A DNA stretch of 64,000 nucleotides from Roseibium algicola. Lineage in GTDB: Bacteria; Pseudomonadota; Alphaproteobacteria; Rhizobiales; Stappiaceae. The position numbers and the translations under genes are program-made. Under the pieces are notes generated by a model, which was not told the DNA's origin, did not search any database, and worked only from the letters and a program-made list of their open reading frames with translations. The stretch spans positions 2,782,501 to 2,846,500 of the forward strand of contig NZ_CP019630.1 of assembly GCF_001999245.1 (NCBI RefSeq), in the 5' to 3' direction. Positions 1-7,674 of this stretch are shown here, one piece after another; within the stretch, counting starts at the first letter, position 1; the number at the start of each line of letters is the position of its first letter.

Positions 1-88
1 GTCTCTTACACGGAGGAGATGACAGGCCTGCGAAAGCCTTGTCGTCAAATGGGAAACTAGCCACAAGGCTGATAGGCGGAATTCACGG

Positions 89-679
89 ATGGCCAAGACC
101 AACGAGCCGACAATCATCAAGAAATACGCCAACCGGCGCCTGTACAACACGGGCACCAGCACCTACGTCACGCTTGAGGACCTGGCGGTGATGGTGAAGG
201 GGGAGGAGGACTTTGTCGTCTATGACGCGAAGTCCGGTGAGGATATTACCCGGTCGGTCCTGACCCAGATTATTTTCGAACAGGAAGGCAAGGGGCAGAA
301 TCTTCTGCCGGTCACGTTCCTGCGCCAGCTGATCCGTTTTTACGGCGACAGCATGCAGGGCCTCGTGCCGAGCTTCCTGGAATATTCCATGACCTCGCTC
401 ACCAAGGAGCAGGAAAAGCTGCGTTCGCAAATGAGCGAAGCTTTCGGCGCAACGGCGTTCGAGGCCATCGAGGACCAGGTCAAGCGCAACACGGAGATGT
501 TCGAACGGGCCATGAAGATGTTCATGCCCTTTCCGGCCGCAGGGGGAGATCCGGCTGCGACTGCCAACCCGGCGAGCCAGGCCAAGCCTGCAAAGTCCGG
601 CGGGAACGATCTCGACGACATGAAGCGCCAGCTGGAAGACATGCAGAAAAAGATCAACCAGCTCAGCGAAAAGTCCTGA
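89..679 (+). CDS. phaR: polyhydroxyalkanoate synthesis repressor PhaR
   Basis: A 196-residue DNA- and PHA-binding repressor that controls phasin and PHA synthesis genes. The N-terminal PHB/PHA accumulation regulator domain is plain (KKYANRRLYNTGTSTYV, residues about 10-26), followed by the second conserved block (residues about 65-125) and a C-terminal heptad-like helix (residues about 172-194) likely used for oligomerisation. The ATG follows a GGCGGA ribosome site at 9-nt spacing. The upstream 88 bases hold no gene. PhaR is often next to phaAB; those genes would lie outside the window. Family assignment is firm; targets are inferred from family knowledge. Confidence 0.93.
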   Translation: MAKTNEPTIIKKYANRRLYNTGTSTYVTLEDLAVMVKGEEDFVVYDAKSGEDITRSVLTQIIFEQEGKGQNLLPVTFLRQLIRFYGDSMQGLVPSFLEYSMTSLTKEQEKLRSQMSEAFGATAFEAIEDQVKRNTEMFERAMKMFMPFPAAGGDPAATANPASQAKPAKSGGNDLDDMKRQLEDMQKKINQLSEKS

Positions 680-698
680 GGCGTTTACGCGACCTGCA

Positions 699-1199
699 AT
701 GAGCCGTGATCTCGACCGCATGACCGTCGCCATCATTGCGCTTGGCGATGATCCCGTGTTGCTGAAAATCCTCGAGACGTGGTTTGTCGAGGAATGGGCC
801 GACTGGTATGGCCCGGGGCAACCCGGCGATGCGCGGGAAGATCTGGAAAAGTGCCTTCTGCCAAATGCTCGCCTGCCGCGCTGTCTGGTCGCGCTGGACG
901 GAGATAGCAGGCCGTTGGGAACGGTCTCCCTGCGCGATACCTCGCCGGGGTCGGACCTTTATCCCGGCGCTTGGCTAACCGCATTGCTTGTGCATCGCGA
1001 TTTCCGGAAAGCAGGTATCGGCATCAAGCTGATCGCTGCCGCAGAACGGGAAGCCACCAGGATCGGATTTCCGGAAATTCTGACTGCAACGGCAACGGCC
1101 GGGTCGCTCGTCCTCAGACGGGATTGGCAGCAGGTCAAAACACTTCAATCGGCTTCGGGGCCGTTGGATATCTATCGCAAAGCCCTGGGGCCGGTCTGA
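699..1199 (+). CDS. GNAT family N-acetyltransferase
   Basis: A 166-residue acetyltransferase of the GNAT fold. The acetyl-CoA binding motif A is visible at residues about 96-112 (VHRDFRKAGIGIKLI, the R-x-x-G-I-G loop), preceded by the beta-4 strand AWLTALLV. Length is normal for a one-domain GNAT. It lies 20 bases after phaR in the same direction and is probably co-transcribed. The start is uncertain: an in-frame ATG at 720 is equally possible and neither has a clear SD sequence. The substrate (small molecule or protein) cannot be deduced. Confidence 0.8.
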   Translation: MSRDLDRMTVAIIALGDDPVLLKILETWFVEEWADWYGPGQPGDAREDLEKCLLPNARLPRCLVALDGDSRPLGTVSLRDTSPGSDLYPGAWLTALLVHRDFRKAGIGIKLIAAAEREATRIGFPEILTATATAGSLVLRRDWQQVKTLQSASGPLDIYRKALGPV

Positions 1200-1233
1200 A
1201 CGGGCGTCAGCCCGGACCGCCGTCAAAATAAAG

Positions 1234-1341
1234 CCTCATCCCGAAGAGCGAGCTCACTCGAGTCTCGAAGGATGGGCCGCTTGCTCTTGTGTTTGCAGCC
1301 CATCCTTCGAGACGTGCCTATCGGCCCTCCTCAGGATGAGG
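1234..1341. repeat. palindromic intergenic repeat element (nested inverted repeats)
   Basis: Two nested perfect inverted repeats. The inner arms are 16 bp (GTCTCGAAGGATGGGC at 1262-1277 and its complement at 1298-1313); the outer arms are 8 bp (CCTCATCC at 1234-1241, GGATGAGG at 1334-1341). It sits between two convergent genes. The architecture resembles the REP/RUP-type dispersed palindromes of rhizobial genomes and would fold into a long hairpin on either strand. It could serve as a transcription barrier. Only one copy is seen in this window. Confidence 0.75.
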
Positions 1342-1389
1342 TGAAGGGTAGGTGAGGCTTCTTGAGAGAAGGCAGATCCGGTCCTTCCC

Positions 1390-1821
1390 TCAGCCGCAGT
1401 CGGCAACCAGGCTTGCAGCGGCAATGCCGGCGACTGCGCAGGCTTCGTCATTGTCGGACGTGTCGCCGGTAATGCCGACAGCGCCAAGGGTTTCGCCTTC
1501 GTCGTTCTTCACCAGAACGCCGCCGGGCACCGGTACGATGGCCCCGCCGGAAACGCCGTTCAGAGCGTTGACGAAATGCGGACGGGACTCTGCATTGGCG
1601 TTCAGCCATCTGGTGCCGGTGCCGACAGCGAGTGCACCGATCGCTTTGCCCGTGGCGATCTGCGGACGCATGATCGAGGATCCGTCCTGCCGCTTGAGCA
1701 GGATGGCATGACCACCCGCATCGAGGACAGCAACGGTAAGCGGTTTCAGATTCAGCTCGGCTGCTTTTTCAAAAGCGGCAGAAATGATGGTCTCTGCCGT
1801 TGATAATGTCAGTTTGCGCAT
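1390..1821 (-). CDS. GlcG/HbpS family heme-binding-like protein
   Basis: A 143-residue protein of the GlcG/HbpS (DUF336) family. Characteristic segments are visible: AVLDAGGHAILLKRQDG near residues 31-47, then RPQIATGKAIGAL and VPVPGGVLV, ending in the glycine-rich GAVGITGDTSDNDEACA motif. There is no signal peptide, so it is probably cytosolic. The ATG has a strong AAGGAG site upstream. Members bind heme or cobalamin or accompany redox enzymes; the real role here is unknown. It is convergent with the acetyltransferase across a palindromic repeat and divergent from the gamma-glutamyltransferase. Confidence 0.85.
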   Translation of the reverse strand: MRKLTLSTAETIISAAFEKAAELNLKPLTVAVLDAGGHAILLKRQDGSSIMRPQIATGKAIGALAVGTGTRWLNANAESRPHFVNALNGVSGGAIVPVPGGVLVKNDEGETLGAVGITGDTSDNDEACAVAGIAAASLVADCG

Positions 1822-1955
1822 TTTCCCACTTCTCCTTAAGGTGCTGACCGCGATACCGATTTGCTAACAGAACATGGCATTGGCGAATAGGCGGCATTCC
1901 CGAGAAGCTATTGCTGCGATTCGGAAAGAAAGACACTTCGGCCAGGAGGAATTCA

Positions 1956-3551
1956 GTGAAGCGTGATTTTCAGGCCCCGGGCCGGTCCCCGGTTTTTGCA
2001 CGCGAAGCAGCGGCTGCGACCTCTCATCCGCTGGCAACGAGCGCGGCTCTGGAAGTGCTTCAGGCAGGTGGCAATGCGGTTGACGCCGCGATCGCGGCAG
2101 TTGCGGTTCAATGTGTTGTCGAACCGCATATGACCGGCATCGGCGGCGACTGTTTTGCCATAGTCATGGAGCCGGATGGACGCCTGACGGGTTTCAATGG
2201 CTCAGGTGCAGCCCCGCGGGCCGCGACACCGCAAAAGCTTGCAGAGCTTGGCGTCAAGGACATCACCGACACGTCGCCGCATGCCGTGACCGTACCCGGT
2301 GCCATTCGGGCCTGGGAAACGTTGCTGAAGGCGCATGGCACCAAGAGTTTCAAGTCCCTGTTCAAGCGGGCAATTCAATATGCCCGCGACGGATTTCCGG
2401 TTGCCCCGCGTGTTGCGCGCGACTGGGCCGGGGATGTCGACAAGCTGCGCGCCGACGAGGTTTCGGCCGCGCGCTACCTGATCAAGGGCGAAGCACCCAA
2501 AACCGGCACGGTTCTGAAATATCCGCGTCTGGCAGACACTCTCTCGGCAATTGCCGAGGGCGGGGCGGATGCCTTCTATTCTGGCCCGGTTGCCGACGAC
2601 ATCGTGAGCGCGCTGCAGTCACGCGGCGGGCTGATGACCCAGGACGATCTGGCCGCTTGCCACACGACAGCGGTGTCACCGGTGTTGAGGGACTACAAGG
2701 GCCACACGGTGGCCGAATTGCCGCCAAACGGGCAGGGGATCGTTGCCCTGATCATGCTCGGTATTCTGGAACAGTTCGACCTGGAAAGCCTTGATCCGCT
2801 CGGTCCGGAACGTTTCCACCTGGAAATGGAAGCCGCGCGTCTGGCCTATGGCGTCCGGGAGCAGTTCATCACCGACCCGGGCTATATGGATGTCTGCCAC
2901 ACACGGCTGATCGGCGCGGATTATATCGACCAGCTTGCCCGGCAGGTGTCGCTGACCAAGCGGATGGACTCGGTCCCGGCAAGTGCGCTGGCTCCGCAGA
3001 CGGATACGGTCTACCTGACCATCGTCGACAGGGACGGACTTGCGGTTTCCTTCATCAATTCCCTGTTCAGCGGGTTCGGCAGCGGCATTGTCGCTCCGGA
3101 AACCGGTGTGCTGCTGCATTGCCGCGGCAGTTCGTTCCGGGCCGAGCCGGGACATGCCAATTCCATCGACGGCGGCAAGCGGCCGATGCATACGATTATC
3201 CCGGCGATGGTGCTGAAAGAAGGCGCGCCGTTCCTGTCGTTCGGCGTGATGGGTGGTCACTACCAGGCTTGCGGCCATGCACATGTGCTGACCAACATCA
3301 TTGACTATGGCATGGATGTTCAGGCCGCCATCGACTTCCCGCGCATGTTCTTCGACATCGCCAGCCACGAACTGCAGGCGGAACGACTGGTGCCACCGTC
3401 CACGCTGGACGGCCTTCGCGCGCTGGGCCATTCCGTCGTTCCGGCGTCCGGCCCGATCGGAGGGTCCCAGGCCATCATGATCGACAAGGCCCGGCACTTG
3501 CTGACCGCAGGCTCCGATCCACGCAAGGACGGGCATGCCGGAGGCTACTGA
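1956..3551 (+). CDS. ggt: gamma-glutamyltransferase family protein
   Basis: An N-terminal-nucleophile hydrolase that cleaves or transfers gamma-glutamyl groups. The GGT signatures are present: GGNAVDAAIA and EPHMTGIGGD near the N-terminus, ELPPNGQG in the middle, and the autoprocessing segment DTVYLTIVDRDG at about 3003-3038, whose first Thr should be the nucleophile of the small subunit. I chose GTG at 1956 because AGGAGG lies just before it; a longer reading from 1911 has no such signal. The protein is then 531 residues with no clear signal peptide, resembling the cytosolic GGT-like acylases of proteobacteria, so the substrate may not be glutathione. Confidence 0.87.
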   Translation: MKRDFQAPGRSPVFAREAAAATSHPLATSAALEVLQAGGNAVDAAIAAVAVQCVVEPHMTGIGGDCFAIVMEPDGRLTGFNGSGAAPRAATPQKLAELGVKDITDTSPHAVTVPGAIRAWETLLKAHGTKSFKSLFKRAIQYARDGFPVAPRVARDWAGDVDKLRADEVSAARYLIKGEAPKTGTVLKYPRLADTLSAIAEGGADAFYSGPVADDIVSALQSRGGLMTQDDLAACHTTAVSPVLRDYKGHTVAELPPNGQGIVALIMLGILEQFDLESLDPLGPERFHLEMEAARLAYGVREQFITDPGYMDVCHTRLIGADYIDQLARQVSLTKRMDSVPASALAPQTDTVYLTIVDRDGLAVSFINSLFSGFGSGIVAPETGVLLHCRGSSFRAEPGHANSIDGGKRPMHTIIPAMVLKEGAPFLSFGVMGGHYQACGHAHVLTNIIDYGMDVQAAIDFPRMFFDIASHELQAERLVPPSTLDGLRALGHSVVPASGPIGGSQAIMIDKARHLLTAGSDPRKDGHAGGY

Positions 3552-3658
3552 CCAGGCTTCGGCCGGCCACCTGACCGCGTCAATTTGAACCTTGTGATCG
3601 CCGCCTCACGGGTGTTTGGTGCGGTTGGACGCGCCGATATTCATATGAGGTTTTCAAT

Positions 3659-5044
3659 ATGCCCGGATTTTCGAGGCGGGAGATCCTGCTTGGCGGCGCC
3701 GGCGCGCTGACGGCGTTTGCAGCCGGTGGACTTGGTGCCAGGCAGGCACTGGCCGCCGAGCACAGCCTGACCCTTTCAAGGCTCAATCATTCGGTGCTGC
3801 CGGAAACGGTCACGGCTGACATGATGAGCTTCAGCCCCAGTGGTCCGCCACCGGTGCTGCGGTTCCGCAAGGGACAGACCACCACGATCGACGTGAAGAA
3901 CGCGCTTGATGAAGCGTCGGTGGTGCATTGGCACGGGCTCAGGATCGCCAACAACATGGATGGCGTACCCTATCTGACGCAATATCCGATTGAGGCGGGA
4001 AACGCGTTCCGCTACGAGTTCACGCCGCCTGACGCCGGCACCTTCTGGTACCACCCGCATTGCAACACGCTGGAACAGATCGCCCGGGGAATGACCGGGG
4101 TGATCGTGGTGGAAGACGAGGAAGATGCCGGCTTCGACAGCGACCTGCCACTGAACATTCGTGATTTCCGGCTTGGGGGCGACGGCCAGTTCATTGCCTT
4201 CTACAAGCCTCGCAATGCCGCGCGAGGCGGCACGCTCGGAACCGTTTCGACAGTCAACTGGCAACCACAACCCGTTTATGAACTTGCCGCGGGGTCTCTC
4301 GTGCGTCTGCGTCTGGCTGTCACCGATCTCACAAGGGTCGGCAGATATACAGTTTCGGGTGCCGAGGCGCTGGTGATCGCAATCGACAGCAACCCGTTGC
4401 CGCAGCCGGTGGCGATGGACGAAATCGTGCTTGCGCCCGGCCAGCGGGCTGATGTTGCCCTGCGTGTGCCGGACAGTGAAGACGAGGTCGCCACGCTTGT
4501 TCTGAAAAAGCCGAATGGCGACAAGGTGCTGGCGACGTTCCAGCCCAAGGGTGCGACAGCCGGCAGGGACCTGCGCGAACTGAAGCCGCTCAAGCCGAAC
4601 CCTGTGCCACAGGCAGACCTTGCCAATGCCGAGGTTCTGGATTTCGTGTTCGGTTGGTCTCCGGGCGGGGATGCGCCGCAGGCCAGCATTTGTGGTTCGC
4701 TCGGCTATACCTTCTGGTCGATCAACCGGGTGGCCTGGGGCGGGGATGTGCCGGGGCCATTCGATCCGCTGGCGACCATGCGGCACGGCAAGTCCTACAT
4801 CCTGCGCTTCCGAAACGAATCACCGAACGATCATCCGATCCATCTGCACGGCATGTCGTTCCAGTTGCTGCGGTCGAACAAGCGCAAGCTGCCGCCGCTG
4901 GTGACGGATACCGCGCTGCTTCTGGAAGAAGAAACCATGGAAGTGGCCCTGGTTGCCGACAACCCGGGCGACTGGGCATTCCATTGTCATGTGATCGAAC
5001 ACCAGAAAACCGGCCTGGCCGGTTTCCTGCGTGTAGAAGCCTGA
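3659..5044 (+). CDS. multicopper oxidase, Tat-exported
   Basis: A 461-residue periplasmic laccase-type oxidase. A twin-arginine signal (SRREILLGG, residues 5-13) with a hydrophobic stretch ends near residue 33. Copper ligands are visible in the canonical four clusters: HWHG (90-93), WYHPH (130-134), HPIHLHG (about 391-397) and HCHVIEH (about 442-448). The C-terminal cluster carries the Cys of the type 1 site. There is no Met-rich loop of the CueO type. It stands alone downstream of the gamma-glutamyltransferase. Possible roles are copper tolerance, iron oxidation or phenol oxidation; the sequence does not decide. Confidence 0.92.
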   Translation: MPGFSRREILLGGAGALTAFAAGGLGARQALAAEHSLTLSRLNHSVLPETVTADMMSFSPSGPPPVLRFRKGQTTTIDVKNALDEASVVHWHGLRIANNMDGVPYLTQYPIEAGNAFRYEFTPPDAGTFWYHPHCNTLEQIARGMTGVIVVEDEEDAGFDSDLPLNIRDFRLGGDGQFIAFYKPRNAARGGTLGTVSTVNWQPQPVYELAAGSLVRLRLAVTDLTRVGRYTVSGAEALVIAIDSNPLPQPVAMDEIVLAPGQRADVALRVPDSEDEVATLVLKKPNGDKVLATFQPKGATAGRDLRELKPLKPNPVPQADLANAEVLDFVFGWSPGGDAPQASICGSLGYTFWSINRVAWGGDVPGPFDPLATMRHGKSYILRFRNESPNDHPIHLHGMSFQLLRSNKRKLPPLVTDTALLLEEETMEVALVADNPGDWAFHCHVIEHQKTGLAGFLRVEA

Positions 5045-5059
5045 GCGTTTTTTGACAGG

Positions 5060-5380
5060 TCAGGCAGACAGGGAGATTGTGTAGGAGCGTTCGTCGCCGT
5101 CTTCGGCGGCGGATGCATATTGCGCGACATGCTGCCGACGCTCCAGCCAGGTCTGCTCGTCAAACGAGTCTCCGGCCAGAAGCTGGGTGGCATATTCGGC
5201 ATGGGCGCCGTAATAGGCGTCACGCTGAGAAGCCTGTGCGGCGAGATGTGCGGGGACGGCATCCAGAGCGCCAAACTGACCATTTGAGGTCGAACCGAAG
5301 CCGGTTCTTTCAGTCGGAGCGGTTACCGGCTTCTGCCGGATGCGCATGGGATGGATGGCCGATACGGGTCTTACTTGCAT
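5060..5380 (-). CDS. small hypothetical protein
   Basis: I do not recognise this 106-residue protein. The start at 5380 is chosen because GGAGACTGAA precedes the ATG; a longer reading from 5491 adds an unlikely basic leader. The N-terminal 35 residues are Pro/Thr/Arg-rich; the rest is predicted helical (ALDAVPAHLAAQASQRDAYY and following), with an LLAG...EQTWLERR segment. That segment faintly resembles the L-I-A...P-Q-T-R-F-R-R segment of the neighbouring small protein at 5729-6061. No signal peptide or membrane span. It converges on the multicopper oxidase. Confidence 0.6.
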   Translation of the reverse strand: MQVRPVSAIHPMRIRQKPVTAPTERTGFGSTSNGQFGALDAVPAHLAAQASQRDAYYGAHAEYATQLLAGDSFDEQTWLERRQHVAQYASAAEDGDERSYTISLSA

Positions 5381-5655
5381 TTCAGTCTCCGGGTTGGGCC
5401 AGTCCGTGGCCAGTCTTTCGGAGGTCCGGGGAGTCCGGATCTGTTTTTCAATATAGGGTCTCTGACAACAGAAAAATGTGACGCGCGTCACACTTTGACG
5501 GGTGAAGGGTTTGCCCGCTGCTGTCTAGAGGTAACGGTTGTCAGCAGAATTTGTTCCCGGTGCCGTCATTTGCCACGGTGCTTCTGCCTCCAGCCTCTGC
5601 AGTCCGGCTGATATGCCCCTCCAAGATCCTCACCTGAAGCGTGTTCGGGCAAACC
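5381..5655. other. intergenic region without recognised gene
   Basis: This gap plus the terminator that follows holds no convincing coding sequence. Bases 5381-5400 form the leader of the small protein on the minus strand. I see no further structured element between 5490 and 5655. Confidence 0.5.
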
Positions 5656-5684
5656 AAAAAAAGACCCGGAGCAATGCCCCGGGT
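5656..5684 (-). terminator. rho-independent terminator of the 5729-6061 gene
   Basis: On the minus strand a stem (ACCCGGGGC/GCTCCGGGT with one mismatch and a 3-base loop, 5664-5684) is followed by a run of seven T (5656-5662). It lies 45 bases after the stop codon of the small hypothetical gene. Confidence 0.8.
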
Positions 5685-5728
5685 TGAAGGTCTCCAGTGG
5701 TACTTCTGGAACTTTAAAACAGGTTGGC

Positions 5729-6061
5729 CTAGCGCTCGGTCTTGAGCAGTCGGCCGGCAGGGCGCTGGCGTGGCAGGGCAGCAGTTGCCCGATAGGAGTT
5801 CACGCCGGTGAGAGGCTCAGTTTGCCTGCGGAACCTTGTCTGGGGCTCTCCATCTCGCGTCGCGATCAGATGGGCGAGGAAAATAGAGTTTGGGCGGTAG
5901 CGCGCGCTGAAGGCAATCTGCTCGCGCTCAAGCTCCGGTTCCACGGGAACGGGGAGATACGTGTCAAACGTCGCCTGCCGCTCGGATTCCGTCTCTCCCA
6001 CGGAGGGACGCTTCCGCCTCACATTGGCACGACCTGCAGAAGAAACCGGGTTAACTCGCAC
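5729..6061 (-). CDS. small hypothetical protein behind a CtrA-type box
   Basis: A 110-residue basic protein I cannot assign, of a kind often seen as a conserved hypothetical in Hyphomicrobiales. It starts with GTG behind a GAGGCG site. The N-terminus is Arg/Lys-rich (NVRRKRPSVG). The most distinctive segment is YRPNSIFLAHLIATRDG followed by EPQTRFRRQTEP (residues about 55-83), and the tail is again basic. No signal peptide. A perfect CtrA-type site lies about 75-90 bp upstream and a good terminator follows, supporting a real, separately transcribed gene. A rival plus-strand frame (5684-6151) overlaps that terminator and is less protein-like. Confidence 0.65.
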   Translation of the reverse strand: MRVNPVSSAGRANVRRKRPSVGETESERQATFDTYLPVPVEPELEREQIAFSARYRPNSIFLAHLIATRDGEPQTRFRRQTEPLTGVNSYRATAALPRQRPAGRLLKTER

Positions 6062-6136
6062 GATTTAACGCCTCATTGTTTCAGAATGGCACGCCCAAGG
6101 CTGCCTCACCTGAAACGTCGCAATCACCGTGCCACG

Positions 6137-6152
6137 TTAACCTCTTGTTAAC
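6137..6152. promoter_or_regulatory. CtrA-type binding site (TTAA-N7-TTAAC)
   Basis: TTAACCTCTTGTTAAC is an exact match to the full CtrA consensus. It lies in the promoter region of the minus-strand small protein starting at 6061. A second palindrome, GCATTAAC-AATC-GTTAATGC, lies at 6180-6199 with TTAA spaced 6 instead of 7. Binding is inferred. Confidence 0.6.
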
Positions 6153-6326
6153 TTTTTGTCCGCAGAAAACCGCCGATCCGCATTAACAATCGTTAATGCA
6201 GTGGCGCAAAACCGGACACTTTTCAGTGGGAAGTGGGGATAGCGGTGGTAACCGGAACCGGCCCGTTGCAGGCAGGGTCAAGTCCTGACGGCAAAGGGAA
6301 TCAGGTTTGACCTGCGGGGGGAGGAC

Positions 6327-6983
6327 TCAGGCTGAACGGTGTTCCGACAGTTCTGGCAGCCGGACCGCGAGTGGCAGAGCGAAGTCCTCGGCGGTCAGTT
6401 TCTCACTCCTCAGAAGATGCTGCAGGCTCACGGCAACCGACATGGCATCGTCGAGAGCGTCGTGTTGCCGCCCGTCCGGTGTCTTTAGGCCAAAATACTC
6501 CGCCAGACGACCGCTCGTCATTTTGCCCATATCCTCAACGGGGGTGCCCGCATTCAAGATCAGGCCGATGGCGTTGCCGAAGCGGCGGGCGGGGATAGGT
6601 GGTGTCAGGCCTTCGATATAGGAACTGATCGCCAGAAGGGTGAGTTCGTCCTTGCCCCAGGACCAGAAATTCGCCCCCTCTGCGAAGGCTGCGAATTTTT
6701 CCAGTGCTTCGGCGTGGGCAAGGCCTTCGCGGTCGATGTCCGCCTGGGTAATGCCGGTCAGCTCGGTGAAGAAAGGATCTACATTCGGGTGCCTGCCGAA
6801 CCTGTCCCTCGGCTTGATCAGGACATTGAATGTATCGAGAATGTCATAACCGCCCCCGAGCGAGAGTTTCACCGCGCCAATCTGGGCGACATTCGGATCC
6901 GGATCCAGCGGGCCGCACCATTGCCGGCTCATGGCGCCGGGCGCGGTCAGATATTCGCAGTCGTAAATGATCACGTGATGCAT
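6327..6983 (-). CDS. DEDDh-type 3'-5' exonuclease
   Basis: A 218-residue RNase T/DnaQ-fold exonuclease. ExoI is YDCEYL (residues 8-13, the D-x-E metal ligands), ExoII lies around the NFWSWGKDE segment (about 105-113), and ExoIII is HDALDDA (H and D, about 174-180), which places it in the DEDDh class. The PFFTELTGIT motif is typical of this family. Such stand-alone enzymes trim RNA or DNA 3' ends; the substrate is unknown. The MAPEG gene ends only 19 bases upstream of it, so the two are probably co-transcribed. Confidence 0.88.
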   Translation of the reverse strand: MHHVIIYDCEYLTAPGAMSRQWCGPLDPDPNVAQIGAVKLSLGGGYDILDTFNVLIKPRDRFGRHPNVDPFFTELTGITQADIDREGLAHAEALEKFAAFAEGANFWSWGKDELTLLAISSYIEGLTPPIPARRFGNAIGLILNAGTPVEDMGKMTSGRLAEYFGLKTPDGRQHDALDDAMSVAVSLQHLLRSEKLTAEDFALPLAVRLPELSEHRSA

Positions 6984-7002
6984 GAAAAAGAGGTCCGTCC
7001 GA

Positions 7003-7500
7003 TCAAAAGAAGGAAAAAGCGAGGGCGGCCAGAAACAGAAGAACGGTTGAATAGAATGTCAGGGCAAAGCCGAAGGCCCTGGCGGCCGCGCCTTTTTCAT
7101 AACCGTTCCAGAACAGAGCGCGTCCGCACCAGAACAGGAGTGCGGCGGCAGGCAAAGCGCCGAGATACCCGGCCGGGGCAAGTGCTGCGAATGCGATGTA
7201 GGTAAGGGCGGCCAGCGTGTTCTGTTCCAGCGTGTTCTGGAGCACGGCCTGCAACAGCTTGGCCTTTTCGGTGCCTGAGGTCAGTCCGCTGCCGTCGATA
7301 TCCTCCGGTGTGAAAAAGCGATGCCGCGCCAGAAGGCCTATCGACAAAAGCAGCCAGAAAGCGCCGGCCAGCAGACATTGGGCTGCCAGCGTAAGGCGCG
7401 CTTGCGGCGAGCCGTCCGGCAGCCAGTCCTGCGGATACTGAACGGCGCCAAGGCCAAGCCCGGTGGCCGCGACGATTACCGCCGCGATCATGCCCTTCAT
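7003..7500 (-). CDS. MAPEG family membrane protein
   Basis: A membrane protein of about 165 residues with four hydrophobic segments: MIAAVIVAATGLGLGAV at the N-terminus, one near LAAQCLLAGAFWLLLSIGLL, a third at ALTYIAFAALAPAGYLGALP and a C-terminal one ending in LAFSFF. The polar stretch LQNTLEQNTLAALTYIA matches the conserved E-x-x-N-x-L region of MAPEG proteins (membrane-associated eicosanoid/glutathione metabolism fold). The start at 7500 is chosen because upstream residues are basic and unlike the family. The bacterial function is generally unknown. Confidence 0.78.
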   Translation of the reverse strand: MKGMIAAVIVAATGLGLGAVQYPQDWLPDGSPQARLTLAAQCLLAGAFWLLLSIGLLARHRFFTPEDIDGSGLTSGTEKAKLLQAVLQNTLEQNTLAALTYIAFAALAPAGYLGALPAAALLFWCGRALFWNGYEKGAAARAFGFALTFYSTVLLFLAALAFSFF

Positions 7501-7674
7501 GACGCCATGTTGTTTCGCTGTCAGGGGCAACCTGCTGCCTCGCGTTTGCTGACGGAACCGACACGGGAACAGGACCACACCGGGCTTCAAAAGAAAAGTG
7601 CTGGCAGGCCCCGGCGCAGGCAGACTGGCGCGACCAAGAGGCCGCGCCAGTGCAAGTGATCGTCTTTGAGACCG

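Noticed and set aside
1911-1955. Longer N-terminus for the gamma-glutamyltransferase
   Set aside because: The GTG at 1956 has a near-ideal AGGAGG ahead, whereas the upstream start has none.
5684-6151. Open frame of 155 codons on the plus strand
   Set aside because: Overlaps the minus-strand small protein and starts within its terminator; no RBS. The minus-strand frame fits better.
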